DNA of 64,000 nucleotides from Primulina eburnea (Eukaryota; Streptophyta; Magnoliopsida; Lamiales; Gesneriaceae): positions 8,886,601-8,950,600 of the forward strand of contig NC_133116.1 in assembly GCF_022965805.1 (NCBI RefSeq), read 5' to 3'. The notes beneath the pieces were generated by a model, which saw nothing but the letters and a program-made list of their open reading frames with translations, was not told the DNA's origin and ran no database searches. Positions 20,808-33,500 of the stretch are shown piece after piece; position 1 is the stretch's first letter, and the number at the start of each line of letters is the position of its first letter. The translations under genes were made by a program, and so were the position numbers.

Positions 20808-23342
20808 ATGCCCCCTAGACGCCTAGTTGGATGCCCGAGAGGTGGTGGCGAGCACCGTCACGAGGACGACGATCAGAGACAAGAGAGGCAGACACCTCCT
20901 CCTCCTCCACCTCCTCCACCGCCCCCGTCGGACACGAATGCGCCAGAGATCTTCATGGATCTCATGAATCGCGTATTTCAGCCTTACCTCGACCAGTTTG
21001 TGATAGTATTCATAGATGACATTCTCGTCTATTCCAAGAGTCGAGAGGAGCACAGCAGGCATCTGACCACAGTGTTGCAGGCATTGCAGAAGCACAAATT
21101 ATTCGCAAAGTTCAGTAAGTGCGAATTCTGGTTAGAGAAGGTGGCGTTCTTAGGCCACATCGTCTCAAGCAGTGGTATTGAGGTAGACCCCGCAAAAGTT
21201 GCAGCAGTCAAAGATTGGGTTGTGCCTCAGAATGCATCCGAGATCCGCAGTTTTCTTGGGCTGGCAGGATATTACAGGAAGTTCATTCAGGGATTCTCAT
21301 CCATTGTCGTTACACTCACAGCACTGACCAAGAAGAATGTGAAGTTTGTGTGGAGCGAGGAGTGTCAGAAGAGCTTCGATACTTTGAAGCAAGCTCTTAT
21401 TTCAGCACCCGTTTTGGCTGTACCGTCAGGATCTGGTGAGTTTGTCCTTTATACCGATGCTTCGAAGCTTGGTTTAGGAGCAGTTCTGATGCAGCATGGG
21501 AGAGTGATAGCGTATGCTTCTCGACAGCTAAAGATCCACGAGAAGAACTACCCTACCCATGATCTGGAGTTAGCAGCAGTAGTCTTTGCTTTGAAGATTT
21601 GGAGGCACTATCTGTATGGAGAGAAATGCCAGATCTTTACCGACCATAAGAGCCTCAAGTATTTCTTTACGCAGAAGGAGCTGAACATGAGTCAGAGGCG
21701 TTGGTTGGAGCTTGTGAAAGACTATGATTGTGACATTAGCTACCACCCGGGTAAAGCTAATGTAGTTGCGGATGCTTTGAGCAGAAAAGTCGCAGTGATG
21801 GCTCATTTGACGATGCAGAAACCTCTTCAGATTGAGATGCAGAGGTTCGATCTTGAGACTTATCCTCGAGGTAGAGTTCCTCGTCTATCTACCTTGACCA
21901 TTCAGTCTTCCCTTTTGGACCGTATTCGCAGTGGTCAAGCCGCAGATGAGCAGTTGGCACAGTGGAAGAAGAGGGATGAAGCCAAGGGCAGTGTCTTGTA
22001 TTCAGTCAGCGACGGTATTGTGAGATACCGAGATAGGATATGGGTTCCTAGCAGTGATTCTATCCGAGCAGACATCTTATCAGAGGCCTATATATCCCCG
22101 TACTCTATTCACCCTGGGAGTACGAAGATGTACAAAGATCTGCAGCTATTGTATTGGTGGCCGGGTATGAAGAAAGACATCAGACGGTTTGTGTCCGAGT
22201 GTCTGACCTGTCAGTTGGTGAAGGCCGAGCATCAGAGACCAGCAGGTTTGCTCAAGCCTCTTCCTATTCCTAAGTGGAAGTGGGAGAACGTCACCATGGA
22301 TTTTGTGACCGGTTTGCCGAGGTCAGCCAGAGGATCGAATGCCATTTGGGTGATTGTAGATCGTCTTACCAAATCAGCGCACTTCTTGCCTATTAAGACG
22401 ACATTCACCATGATTCAGTATGCAGAGCTGTATATCCGAGAGATAGTCCGACTCCATGGCATTCCCGTTTCTATCGTATCCGACAGAGATCCCAGATTCA
22501 CTTCCTCATTTTGGAAGAGTTTGCATTCGACTTTGGGTACGAAGTTGCTGTTTAGCACAGCCTTTCATCCGCAGACAGATGGGCAGTCGGAGCGAGTTAT
22601 TTAGATTTTGGAGGATCTTCTCCGTGCTTGCGCCATTGATTTCTCCGGGAGTTGGGAGTCGAACTTGCCATTGGTGGAGTTCACTTATAACAACAGCTTC
22701 CAGTCTTCCATTGGTATGGCTCCGTATGAAGCACTGTATGGCTGCAAGTGTAGATCTCCTGTTCATTGGGATGAAGTAGGAGAGAGAGCAGAGTTGGGTC
22801 CAGAGATTGTTCAGCAGGCAGCAGATGTAGTAGTCAAGATCCGTGATCGGATGAGGACTGCTCAGAGTCGACAGAAAAGCTATGCAGATCAGCGGAGGAG
22901 AGAATTAGAGTTTGCAGTGGGAGATCATTTCTTTGTGAAAGTGGCACCGATGAAGGGTGTCACGAGATTTGGCAAGAAAGGGAAGCTCAGTCCGAGGTTT
23001 ATTGGACCGTTTGAGATCCTTGACAGAGTTGGAACGCTAGCTTATCGTGTTGCTCTTCCGCCGAATCTGGCCGGAGTACACAATGTGTTCCACGTCTCCA
23101 TGCTAAGGAAGTATATGGCAAATCCCTCGCATGTGCTGAATTTTGAGCCGTTGCAACTTACCCCGAACCTGTCTTATGAGGAGAGACCAGTGCAAATCCT
23201 AGACAGACAGGAGAAGAAGCTTCGGAACAAGCTGATCAAGCGAGTCAAAGTCAAATGGCTCAACCATTCAGAAGAGGAAGCTACATGGGAGTATGAGCCG
23301 GAATTGAGAAGTCGGTACCCCGAGTTGTTTGGTGAGTTCTAA
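20808..23342 (+). pseudogene. Gypsy-C gag-RT fusion polyprotein with one stop
   Basis: The ORF opens like a Tekay-type gag (MPPRR..., a polyproline run of 11 residues). At residue about 45 it jumps in frame into mid reverse transcriptase ([18 protein letters not shown]), keeping the catalytic FIDD but losing the rest of gag, the protease and the RT fingers. RNase H ([22 protein letters not shown]), the integrase H2C2 region, the catalytic core ([18 protein letters not shown]) and a chromodomain-like tail (VKVKWLNHSEEEATWEYE) follow. A TAG at 22602-22604 breaks the integrase; the frame resumes at once and runs to 23342. RNase H and integrase look otherwise sound, but RT cannot work. Confidence 0.9.
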
Positions 23343-23378
23343 TTTCGAGGACGAAATTTCTTTTAAGGGGGGAAGGAT

Positions 23379-26300
23379 TGTAGAGCCCGTAACTTAGACT
23401 ACGTATAAGCCATGCATAATTCCTAGCATTTAAATTAAAATAATTTATTTTATTTGCATGAGTATTTAAATTCTTTAAATTTATTTATTTCATGCAGTAG
23501 TTTAATTTTCAGCTTTTCAGTAAATTCAGTGAGGCCGGACCGGAGTTGGAGCATAGAGATAAATTTTAATATTTAGGAAATATTACTAGAATTTATTTAA
23601 GCTAAATAAATAGTGATTTTAGTGTAAAATAATGTTTTTGAGATTATCTAATTAAGTTGAGATAGAATAGTAAATAGAGTTAGATAATTAATTCCTTAAT
23701 TCCATAAAATATAAAATGAGTGGATTAAACACTAGAGATTTAAAATACTTGATTTAAGAAATATTTCCTCCCATTATCCTTGAAGTTTCGGCCCTCCCAT
23801 TTATTTGTTTGAGATTGATGCCAACTCAATTCTTTGATCTCTTCCTTACCCATTTTTGTGAGATAAATTTCCTCATCATCTTTTTTATAGTCCTCATTTA
23901 AGTAATAAATACACAATTATCCCATCCCATTTGTTTTACAAGGAATCGGCCATCATCCATCCTAGGAGATTTGATAGCAACAATTATTCCATCCTTTATT
24001 TATCCCCTAAACTTTTCTAGATAATTATTTTTCACTCAACTTTTATCTGTACCAAATGATTTAATTAAGCAATTTTTCCCCTTGCACCTATACTAAATAA
24101 TCGACCAAATACACTCCTCATCCCATTAAAAATCTTTTGATATCATGCAAGTATCCTTTCACTCAATCTAGAAGATAATTCTTCCCCTTTATCTAGCAAA
24201 CCTCCCCTTCTCTCCTAACCATTTCCCCTATCATTATTTCGAGATTTTCAGAGTGATAGAGAGATTATTTTCGTGAGTTTTCAGAAGGGTTTTTAGGTAA
24301 AGAAATCGAGTGCCAAGGAAGAGAGAAAAGAAGGAAGATAAGCGCTTCGTCTCCTCCGCGCCGTATCGTCCATTCCTTTCGTTTTTCTTTCAAACGAAAA
24401 CCAGGCATGTCTAGATTCTTTCAAACCTCAATCAAGTCATATATTGAATCTTTATTATCACATGTGCATGATTTGTTTATCACAAAAACCGAAATATGGA
24501 CAGCAAGTTCTTAAAATTTTCTGCACAGATTTTTTTTGAGTGCTTTTCATGCTTCACGTTTTCTGTGGTTTTTGATGGTTCCAGGGTATGGCTCGTTCCC
24601 GGGGCTCGAGGCTACATATAGACATGTACTAGGACATGTTATGGTCATGATAGGACGTTGGTTCCAGTCACATAACCGCTGTAAATTCAGAATGACAGCA
24701 ACCTCTCCCCTTGCATCTCATGTGTTCGAAAAGTTCATGTTTGCTGTAATTTCGGGGTTTGATCTGGTCATGGCTGCCACAAGGCCTATAGCCATGGTTA
24801 GATCACTCTCCTAGCGTGTCTAAAACATGACTAAGTCGCCCTTTTGGTGGCTTGGTCCATGGCTCATCGGTTTTTAAATAAAACACCAAAACAGTCCCTC
24901 CCCTCTCGGCCCCCTTCGGTTTTGACAGCAACTGGTGTATTCGGTTTTGGTGGTTGGTATGAATCTTGGTTGGCCTAAAGCCCTTAGCCACGGTTCATAC
25001 CATACCCCAAGATGTCTAGATCGTGACATGGTCAATTAAATGGCCACTGGAACGAAAAGGGACATCAAACGAAGTAGTGCATCCCATGCGCGCAGAATTG
25101 TGTCTCGGTTGGAATTTCGGGATGGTTCAAATTGTGGCTGGCCAAAAGCCCTTAGCCATGGTTCGAATCATTCCTTAGGACGTTGGTAAGGGTCTCTGGT
25201 CGGTGGTTCACGCCCCAATGGCCAATAGACTTGAAAACAACACAAGACAAGCGAGTGCACAACTGCTGGAAATTTACTGCAAGTTGCTGTGTCGTTCAGA
25301 AGGTCCGTTTGAGTTCTTGGTTGGCTTTTAGCCTATGGCCTTGGACTGGACAGTGCCTCGCTGAGTTAGGGAGGTCATGTTTTTGACCGTTCGTCATTCG
25401 GATCATTTTTTAGGTCGTACAAGAATTTACGGTGCAACGTGCCAAATTGACTCTCGAAAGAGCGTTTCACGTTTTGGCCTCCGTTTCACATGAATTCGAC
25501 CCTCATCATTTTAGGAGCATAATTTCAGTATGTTTAGCGTATTTTAATCATGACACGATGACGGTTCAGTGTTGGTTCGGGTTGGTTCGGAGTCATGATT
25601 AAAATACGGAGTCGTTAAGCGTAATTGTCAAAATTTTCCATCTTTAGTGCATCATTCACCCAAGAAAAAATCTATTGCATATTTTATGGCATATTTAGGT
25701 CGCAGCGAGCCTGGGGACGATCCATTCCAGTTGGTAAAAAATTTCAGGATATTTTCATTATCGTCAGTTAATTATTTTACGTGCATGAATACAGAAAATG
25801 ATATTTTGAGATTTATGCGATATGACTTGTGGTTCATTCACTATGTGGGAGCATTATCATACGGTCGCCAGTGACCGCTCAGTTCAGGTTGGTACCACCC
25901 GGTCGCCAGTGACCGATCAGTTCAGGATGGTACCATCGGGTCTTCAGTGACCGCCAGCTCAGTTCCAGGCTCCCCGGTAGTCAGTCACCGATCAGTTCAG
26001 CTTAGTGCAGTGGCCACAGGCGTAAAACATAATCTCAACAGAAAATTTTATCAGTTATTTCAGTACAGGCTCCAAGGAGCAAATATTTTTACTGTGATTA
26101 TCAGTTCAGTTATGCACGTATTATAATTGCTCAAATCAGTTTATTTTCAGCATGAGTACAGATTATTTTCAGCATGCCTCATGACATGAAATTTTATCCC
26201 ATGGTTATTATAATTCAGATTTTTACTCGTTACCTGCAATATATGCATGATGTGTCTTTAGACTCACTAGACTTGATTGTTGTAGGTACTGATGAGGTCA

Positions 26301-26587
26301 GGGCCGAGGGCGGGGACCAGTGAGCCAGCTTGGGTCGGCAGTAGTGGCACCCGAGGACCTCAGTGCAGCAGTGTTTATTTTATTCCGCAAACTAATATTT
26401 TTATCAGTCATCGAACATTTTAAATTGTTGTTGTTGGAAAACGATTATTTTATTCCGCTGCTTTATTTTAAACATTGAACTTGATTCACCGGTTGATTTT
26501 ATAAGTAAGGCCAATTAAGTTCTTTTAAAAAGAAAATTTTTAATTTTCCGCAAATTTTAAAGCAAGATGTTTTAGAGGGCCTTTACA
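23379..26587 (+). repeat. Gypsy-C 3' LTR (3,209 bp)
   Basis: It follows the polypurine tract AAGGGGGGAAGGA and matches the 5' LTR throughout, including the inverted repeat and the 38-bp repeats. A 13-bp-scale deletion relative to the 5' LTR lies near 25120. Confidence 0.95.
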
Positions 26588-26592
26588 AAAAA

Positions 26593-26950
26593 GCTGCAAA
26601 ATGTTATAATATATCTTCATAACTTAATATTGTGTGATTATGAATAGATTGGTTGACAATTTGAAAGCGAATTGATATTTCCACTATGGATTATGAGTTT
26701 GTTTCTTATTTTGAAGCACTTTTATACAGTATCGTATGTTGTTGAATTTCCTTAAGCATATAATTGTGAAATTTATATTAAGCTATTAAGATTATAATGT
26801 GACCATTCAATTCATGTGGTCTTTATGACTAGAACAGGAATCGAATTAAGCATATCGACATAAAGTATTTCAGTAGGTGGATAACATGGTGAGAAAAATG
26901 AAGTGGTCATTGAATATGTTATTAAGGATCGGGTTTGACACTTTTGAAGG
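26593..26950 (+). pseudogene. Old Copia pol remnant, right part (RNase H end)
   Basis: Broken frames match the end of Copia RNase H: STMDYEFVSYFEALL (about 26680-26720), then KHIDIKYFSV...EVVIEYV (about 26845-26925), the usual C-terminal block. It continues the gene interrupted by Gypsy-C at 17352, with much of RT missing. Confidence 0.7.
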
Positions 26951-28260
26951 TACTTCAAACACAATATTTTTCATAATATGCAATAGCTTGTTTTATAAGA
27001 ATAAATAAACCGATGAATTAAATCGAGTTTGGTTTTCAAACCAAACGGAAGATACTCGAAATAATCATTCGTTAAGAAAACTGAATATTTTAAAGCTTTT
27101 AGCTTGTGTTTAAACTGAATAACTGAATTAAGGGTGATCTGTTCTGGCTTGTATCATTTCAGTTATGAGAAGAACTGAATTGATATCAGCTTGAACTGAT
27201 CAAATCAATTTTAGAATAATAGTTAAACAGGTAAGGACACAATATATGTTTATGGATGTTCGAAGACTTCAACTGCTCTTACGTCACATCTTCTACCATA
27301 TCGGGTAAGATCCACTAGAAGACTTTGATTTATACAACTCTTGGTACAAACCCACTCCAGAAGGGCAGCACCTAACTAGAACTCCTAGCACTTAAGATTG
27401 CAGACAACACCTTCTGCAATCTGCATAAGTTTAACGTCTTTATGTCAAGACTAAAAAACAATCTTTAATGTCTTTGTGTGAAGACTCACTCAGATAAAAA
27501 ATAGGCTCAGCTCTCTGTATATGTGAGTGATTGTGTATGAATGTGAAAGAACTGATCTCATCAATACAACACGAAGGTGTTCTCACACAATTGTGGTAAC
27601 TGCTTCTAGTAGGCTGTTGTGAAGTGAACGTGCCCTCAATTTTCTTACATACCGGTATTTAGTTATAGTTCCATTTCTTCTTATTGTTGTTGATGTGGTT
27701 GTTGTTATCATATTCAATGGTCGTGGTCTGGTATTTATGGCGCTCAGCTTACCATACATAAAGACTCTATAATAATGTCTGTCGCATTTGCATGTGCTTT
27801 TTTAGGACATGTCTTGTCATTCTGATGACTGTTCTGGAAGATTTTCTCTTTTCAGCTTTGTTGCAATGTCCATTATTGTACATTCGTATGTGAGGTAGCT
27901 TGTAGCTTGCACCTTGAATATTTGTGTTTAGCTGGATTCCATTAAATAGTTTTGTCGTGACATGCGAACTGATCAGTTACAACTGATGCTTCTGAATTGG
28001 TATGTGAAATCAGTTGGACCGATTTCACTTTATCAGTTCTTTTATTTAGCTGGGTTCTTCATCAGTTGAGCTTTTCATTAGTTGGCCGGGCTTCTGAAGA
28101 TCTATTGCTGAACCACCTATCGGACAATCAGTGGAACTGCTATTGGATATCTATTGGACTGGTTCAGTTTTGGCAATCAGTTGGGGGTCTCGACAGCTTC
28201 AATTTTGGCTTCGGGAACTGATCAGTTTGGGATCTGATCAGTTTCAGATTTTTGCGCACT
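26951..28260. other. Probable decayed retroelement or non-coding repeat, unassigned
   Basis: Part of this stretch (about 27240-27560; GTTCGAAGACTTCAACTGCT and CAAGACTCA-type words) looks like LTR or leader sequence of a plant retroelement. The part from 27950 to 28240 is full of ATCAGTT/AACTGAT words. There is no second copy in the window to define ends. The ORF at 27997-28221 shows no known domain. Confidence 0.3.
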
Positions 28261-30468
28261 AGATAAATTTGTGAAAAACAAAATAATAACATTTTTTTAA
28301 TATCAAAATCAAGATTGCGAACATGAAATATTCCAACACGTTATTAGTGAGTGTATGATCATTCAACCTAAAGACATGAAAAATAAGATGTTTAAAGATC
28401 ATGTAGTAATATTAGTGGACTTGGTTCCGTTATGATTTTGTGGTATATACCTTTGTTTTTTTTCCCAAGACTCGTTCAGTTATAATATTTATCATATTCA
28501 TTTGTATAAATATTCATTTTTTTCGAGAAAAATATCGATAAAGTTGGACTTCAAATGAATATTTGGTTTTATTTATTAAGTCGTGTATATAAATATGGTG
28601 CATGTAATACATATAAGATAATATTCAGTAGAAGAAGATCTATCATCGTGATTCATGTTTTTTGTTTATTAACTTAGGATGATTATGTAGACCAAGTAGA
28701 AGAATGTTAGATTAATTTATTAAGTCCATAAAATAATTTATTTATGATCAACATATATCCCTAAGACAAATATGAGAGATATCTCACATTTAAAAGAAAA
28801 CAAAACAAGAATATTATATGAATTAAGATTATGTATATCTTGATATTTGATTTATCATATCTCGGATAAAAATCATCAAGATTTGTCAACTCTAAAGTAT
28901 TTCTATAATGGTTAGAGAAGATCAATAAATAACGGTATACATGGTGTAACTGTGTAATCTTCCGGGCTTTTTCGACTTGTATATTTATATCTTAATCTAC
29001 AATGGTAATCTTTTCAAAATAATATATTTGTTTTCAAATACAAATATAATGTAGTTGTTGTCATGTCATCATCATTTCTGACATGTTCTGATAGTGTATC
29101 GAAACCTAACATCCAGTTAAAATTCAGTGACTCTTGGTACGGAAAGCTTTATCTACTATTTCAGCTGGACTCTGATTCTTAACCACTGATTATACTGATT
29201 TTTCCGGGAATATATGGATTTAGACTGTCTAATAACTATATAGACTTTCAGTTGGGGTCCATCGGTCAACCTTGATTCGGTTTGGCTATCAACAGAATTT
29301 GTAATCAGTTAAACTTCTTAAAAAACTTCTTCTTATGAAAATTTAGTTTTCCTCCTTGAATTCAGTTCGATTAGTCTATGTAATTATCCATTGGATCGAC
29401 AACCTTATTCAATCACCAAAACTTAAAATGTTCCAACAACATGCTTCCAAATTTGTGAAATTATTCAGAAAATACATTATCTATACAATCGCGTAAAGAT
29501 TTAGAAGATCCAAGTTTTCTCATGTTTGTGAGATCTCGTGAGTTCCACTCTAAATTCAATATCAATGGCTAGATATTAAAATTCATTTTTTACTTCTATG
29601 TTTCCGCATATTGACATTTAAGTGTTATGTTTTGCGCAGATGATTGAATTTAGTTCATTTTTATGTTAAATTTGTAATAAAAAAAAATATGTCAAAACAG
29701 TATAATACAATACAACAAAAATAAAATATAATCCATATATTTCTATTTTCCAAAATATTTTTGGAAATTATTAAAATGTAAAGAAATGACAAAATAGAGA
29801 TTTTACTTATTGTTTCTGTTTTTTTTTTTAAAAAATAGAATAGATATGCATAGACGTGTTAAAATGAGCCCCCCAAAAGACAAGAGCTAACACGACCACA
29901 AATAGTCGTCACAGTAGATCGTTGAAAGGTCTTCTGTAGACTACGGATCGTTCAAACTTTGAATATACATGAGAGAAAATTACTACTTCAACCGACCATA
30001 TCTACACGATTGATTCATTTCCAAATTATATTAATTAATTATATCACTTTATCGAAATATTTTATTCATATTTGAATTTATCGAACTCATATATATATTC
30101 AAACTTTTTTTTGAAGTGAACTCGAACATAAATTATTTTGTTCGATAGTTCGCGATCATTAATATTTATTAGATATATATACATTTTCAGCTTTCGGACT
30201 TTCCGAACTTTCGAACTTTCATTCTCGAACATTACTATCCGAATAACTCACGAATAATTTCGAAGATTTCGAGCCGAACTTGAGAAAAAATCTAAAAATA
30301 TTCGAGCTCTGAATCGAACTCATGTACCTAAATATTCATCACTTATCAGAATCATATTTTATGTTGTCATATATTTTTTAAAATTCGGTGATATATACTT
30401 CATAATCATTATTAAAATATAAATACATGTATAGTATCCCTAACCCAATAATTCTTTTATAACATGAC
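28261..30468. other. AT-rich intergenic, nothing recognised
   Basis: Poly-A/T tracts and low-complexity sequence downstream (3') of gene A on its strand. No ORF, LTR or shared repeat was supported. Confidence 0.6.
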
Positions 30469-30548
30469 ATGTTCAATATAAATATCCTCTTAAGAAATAA
30501 AACCAGTTGCAATAATCAATATAATTCCTTGTCAAGCACAAAAGAGAA

Positions 30549-33500
30549 TCAAGATAGGGATTTAAATTCAAAATTCGAAAACATCGACGGTGATATCGGA
30601 GAGGAAGACAAGTATGGTCTCGGTGGAAGTGGCAAAGATTCAAGTTTTCCCTCCAACATCTCGATCACTTTGCTGATCGATGGCCTGTTTTTGGGATCAG
30701 TCTGAATGCACCACAATCCTATAATTATAAGCTTTCTCTTTACTAAGTCCCATTTACCTTCTTGCAAAACATTTTTATTAAAGGCATCCTTTTCAACTGT
30801 ATTTTGTTCAAGATGTCTGTATATCCAATCCGAAAAATTCACTTCACTCGAGCGTCCACCTTCAGGATTAATGTTGTTTTGCCTCCCGACCACCATTTCC
30901 AAAACCATCATGCCATAGCTATAAACATCGGATTTGTGAGAGACGTCTCCAAAGTTCCTACAAAATACTTCAGGGGCAATGTATCCAGCAGTCCCTCTTG
31001 CCCCTTGCATCGACACAATGCTTGATCTATTAGGGCACAACTTAGATAACCCGAAATCCGAAATCTTTGGCTTCAAATCCTTATCAAGAAGGATATTATG
31101 AGGCTTTATATCAAAATGCAAAATTCTTGTGTTGCAGCCTTGATGCAAATATTCTAGCCCCCGACCAATCCCCACGGCGATCTCAAACAGTTTATCCAAT
31201 CCTAACGAACCTTCCGGGGCCGAAGAAGAAGAAGAATTGGGTATGAACTTTTCGAGAGAGCCATTTGGCATGAATTCATAAATCAAAGCTCTTTTCGAAC
31301 CCTCGAAGCAAAATCCCAGGAGGGCGACAACATTAACATGGGAAGTTCTACTAATACTTGACACCTCATTAATGAAATCTTCTCCATTTCCTTTTGATCC
31401 ACTCAAGATTTTAACCGCCACGAGACGCCCATCTTCTAGTTTTCCTTTGTAAACGCTACCGAACCCTCCTTTACCCAAATTCTCAGCAAATGAATTGGTC
31501 ATTTTCTTGAGTTGTGAGTATTTGTACCTTTTGGGTGCAAGATTTCCATGATTCTTCAAGAATAGTTCAACAGCAGCTTGGTCAGCTGCATCCGCTTCTT
31601 GAGGGGAGAGTAACTTTAGCAAATTTCTCCTTGACATAATTAAGAGAACGGAAGAAACTGCGACTACCAGCGCACCCAGGGTCACTCCTGCATGTAGTAC
31701 ACAAGATGAATTATTGAAGTGTATAATACATATAAACATGAAATTCTATGATTTAAATGATTTACCAGTGACTAATATCCACAATCTGGGGCCTTTTCCT
31801 GCAACCGAAATCGACACAAAAAATTTACTTCAGGATGTCAGCTGTTTAGGCATAGAGAAAGAGAAAAACATGGGAAAAAGGATGCTACATTTTGTGAAAT
31901 ATTTCATGCATGTTTGATATCATTATTTGAGAATTTAACGAACATGTATCCATATAAAAGATAGGGGAAATAGTTTTATGTTTCATTAACTTTTTCAATT
32001 TTGAGATTTGATTCATTAAATTTCAAATTTTGGTAATGTTACATTAACTTTTACTTTTCAGATACTTTGGTTCAATTACTGATGTGAGACCAGAAAATTC
32101 TAACATGACATCAAAAAATACTGATGTAGCATAAAAAAAAAATTGATGGCATCTCAAGTGTCACGTCATTATTTGTACCACAATAGTGGAAAAGTAAAAG
32201 TTCATGTATCAAAATCAAACTTTAAAAACTTAATGAATCAAAACATAAAATTTGACAAAATAACGGACCAAAAGTAATTTCCCCTGAAATGTATCTTCTT
32301 GTTTTTATTCTTTTACTCGATGACATACTCAACTACTACAATTTTTTAATATAATTTTTATATTTAACTTAAATGTTTCATTAGCTTCTACGAAAGAATT
32401 ATTCTATTGATATTATATTTCAATCAAATACATTATATATAGTATGATTTTAGAAAAAAAATTTACTTGCCAATCATCGTTTATGTAATCTTATATTGCT
32501 TCATATGCACAATAAAATGGTCTTATATATCTATCATAATGAGGACAAATTACAATTTAGTTTTGTATGTCGGTTTGTTTTATATTTTAATCCTATAAAT
32601 ATGTTCTTTATTTAATTAGTAACTTGAATTTTTTTTGTTCTAGTCAATTTTTTGTTTGAAATCATTAAATCTATCAAATATGGTTTATTTGACATCGATA
32701 CTCTCCACGTGATACGTGTTACGAGAATAAAACTTATACTGCACACAATAAAATTAATTTGAGAAAATGAAAGGGTGTAAATAAATCAAACTACCTTCAA
32801 AATATACTTCAAAACAAGTGGAAAAAATTTTGTCTTTTTCATTAATTATTATTGTTTACGTAAATTTTAATGTTTGTAATATAGGATTAATACTTATTTA
32901 ATGAAGCACGTAGGAGAACACCGATTTCAAATAAGCAGTATTCGGTGAATTTAGTGATTTTAAGCATAAAAATGAAAAAACCAAAAAAAAAAAAATCAAA
33001 GCAAACCCAAAAAAAGAAAAACAAAGTTTCTGGATAAAAATAAAATTTTGACAAGTCATCGTATTAAAACAAAAAAGAGACTAAGTTAATTATATGACTA
33101 AAATTGTAGTTTTTTGTTGGGCTAAGCTTGTATGAATAAGAGAAGTACTAGGATTGGTGATTTTTTGGAAAGTTTTCGTGCGTCAAGCTGCCGACGTTGC
33201 GTTGTTTCATCTGATTGGTTAGGTAAGTTATAATAGAATGACGCCAGATTTTAACTAGTAATACTGTCTCCACTAATGATAGGACGACGGTTGGGAAAAT
33301 GTTAGACTAATCTCTAATAGATATGAGACAACACCAACAGATATATACACATCTCATCAGACTCATGGATCTAAATGTATACTTTTATCTTCCAAAACTA
33401 ATTTTTTCAGAATATTTTAAAAAGCAAACACAATAATATAGTGTTTTTTATCTTTCTGTTATTTTATTTCTTAAAATATAATCATAAACTGTGTATGCGA

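Larger units (their letters stand above)
17353..26587 (+). mobile_element. Gypsy-C: complete 9.2-kb Ty3/gypsy chromovirus-like element
   Basis: LTRs of 3,221 and 3,209 bp start TGTAGAGCCC and end CCTTTACA. The initiator-Met primer-binding site is at 20576-20587 and the polypurine tract at 23365-23377. Five As flank both sides (17348-17352, 26588-26592) as the target duplication. The interior is only 2.8 kb because gag, protease and the first half of RT are deleted. LTRs differ by roughly 1-2 % by eye, including a short deletion. The pol C terminus resembles Tekay/Del chromoviruses (inference). Confidence 0.92.

Noticed and set aside
27997..28221. 74-aa ORF between Gypsy-C and gene A
   Set aside because: Tryptophan-rich by repetition of ATCAGTTGG words; no domain, no start context, no second copy.
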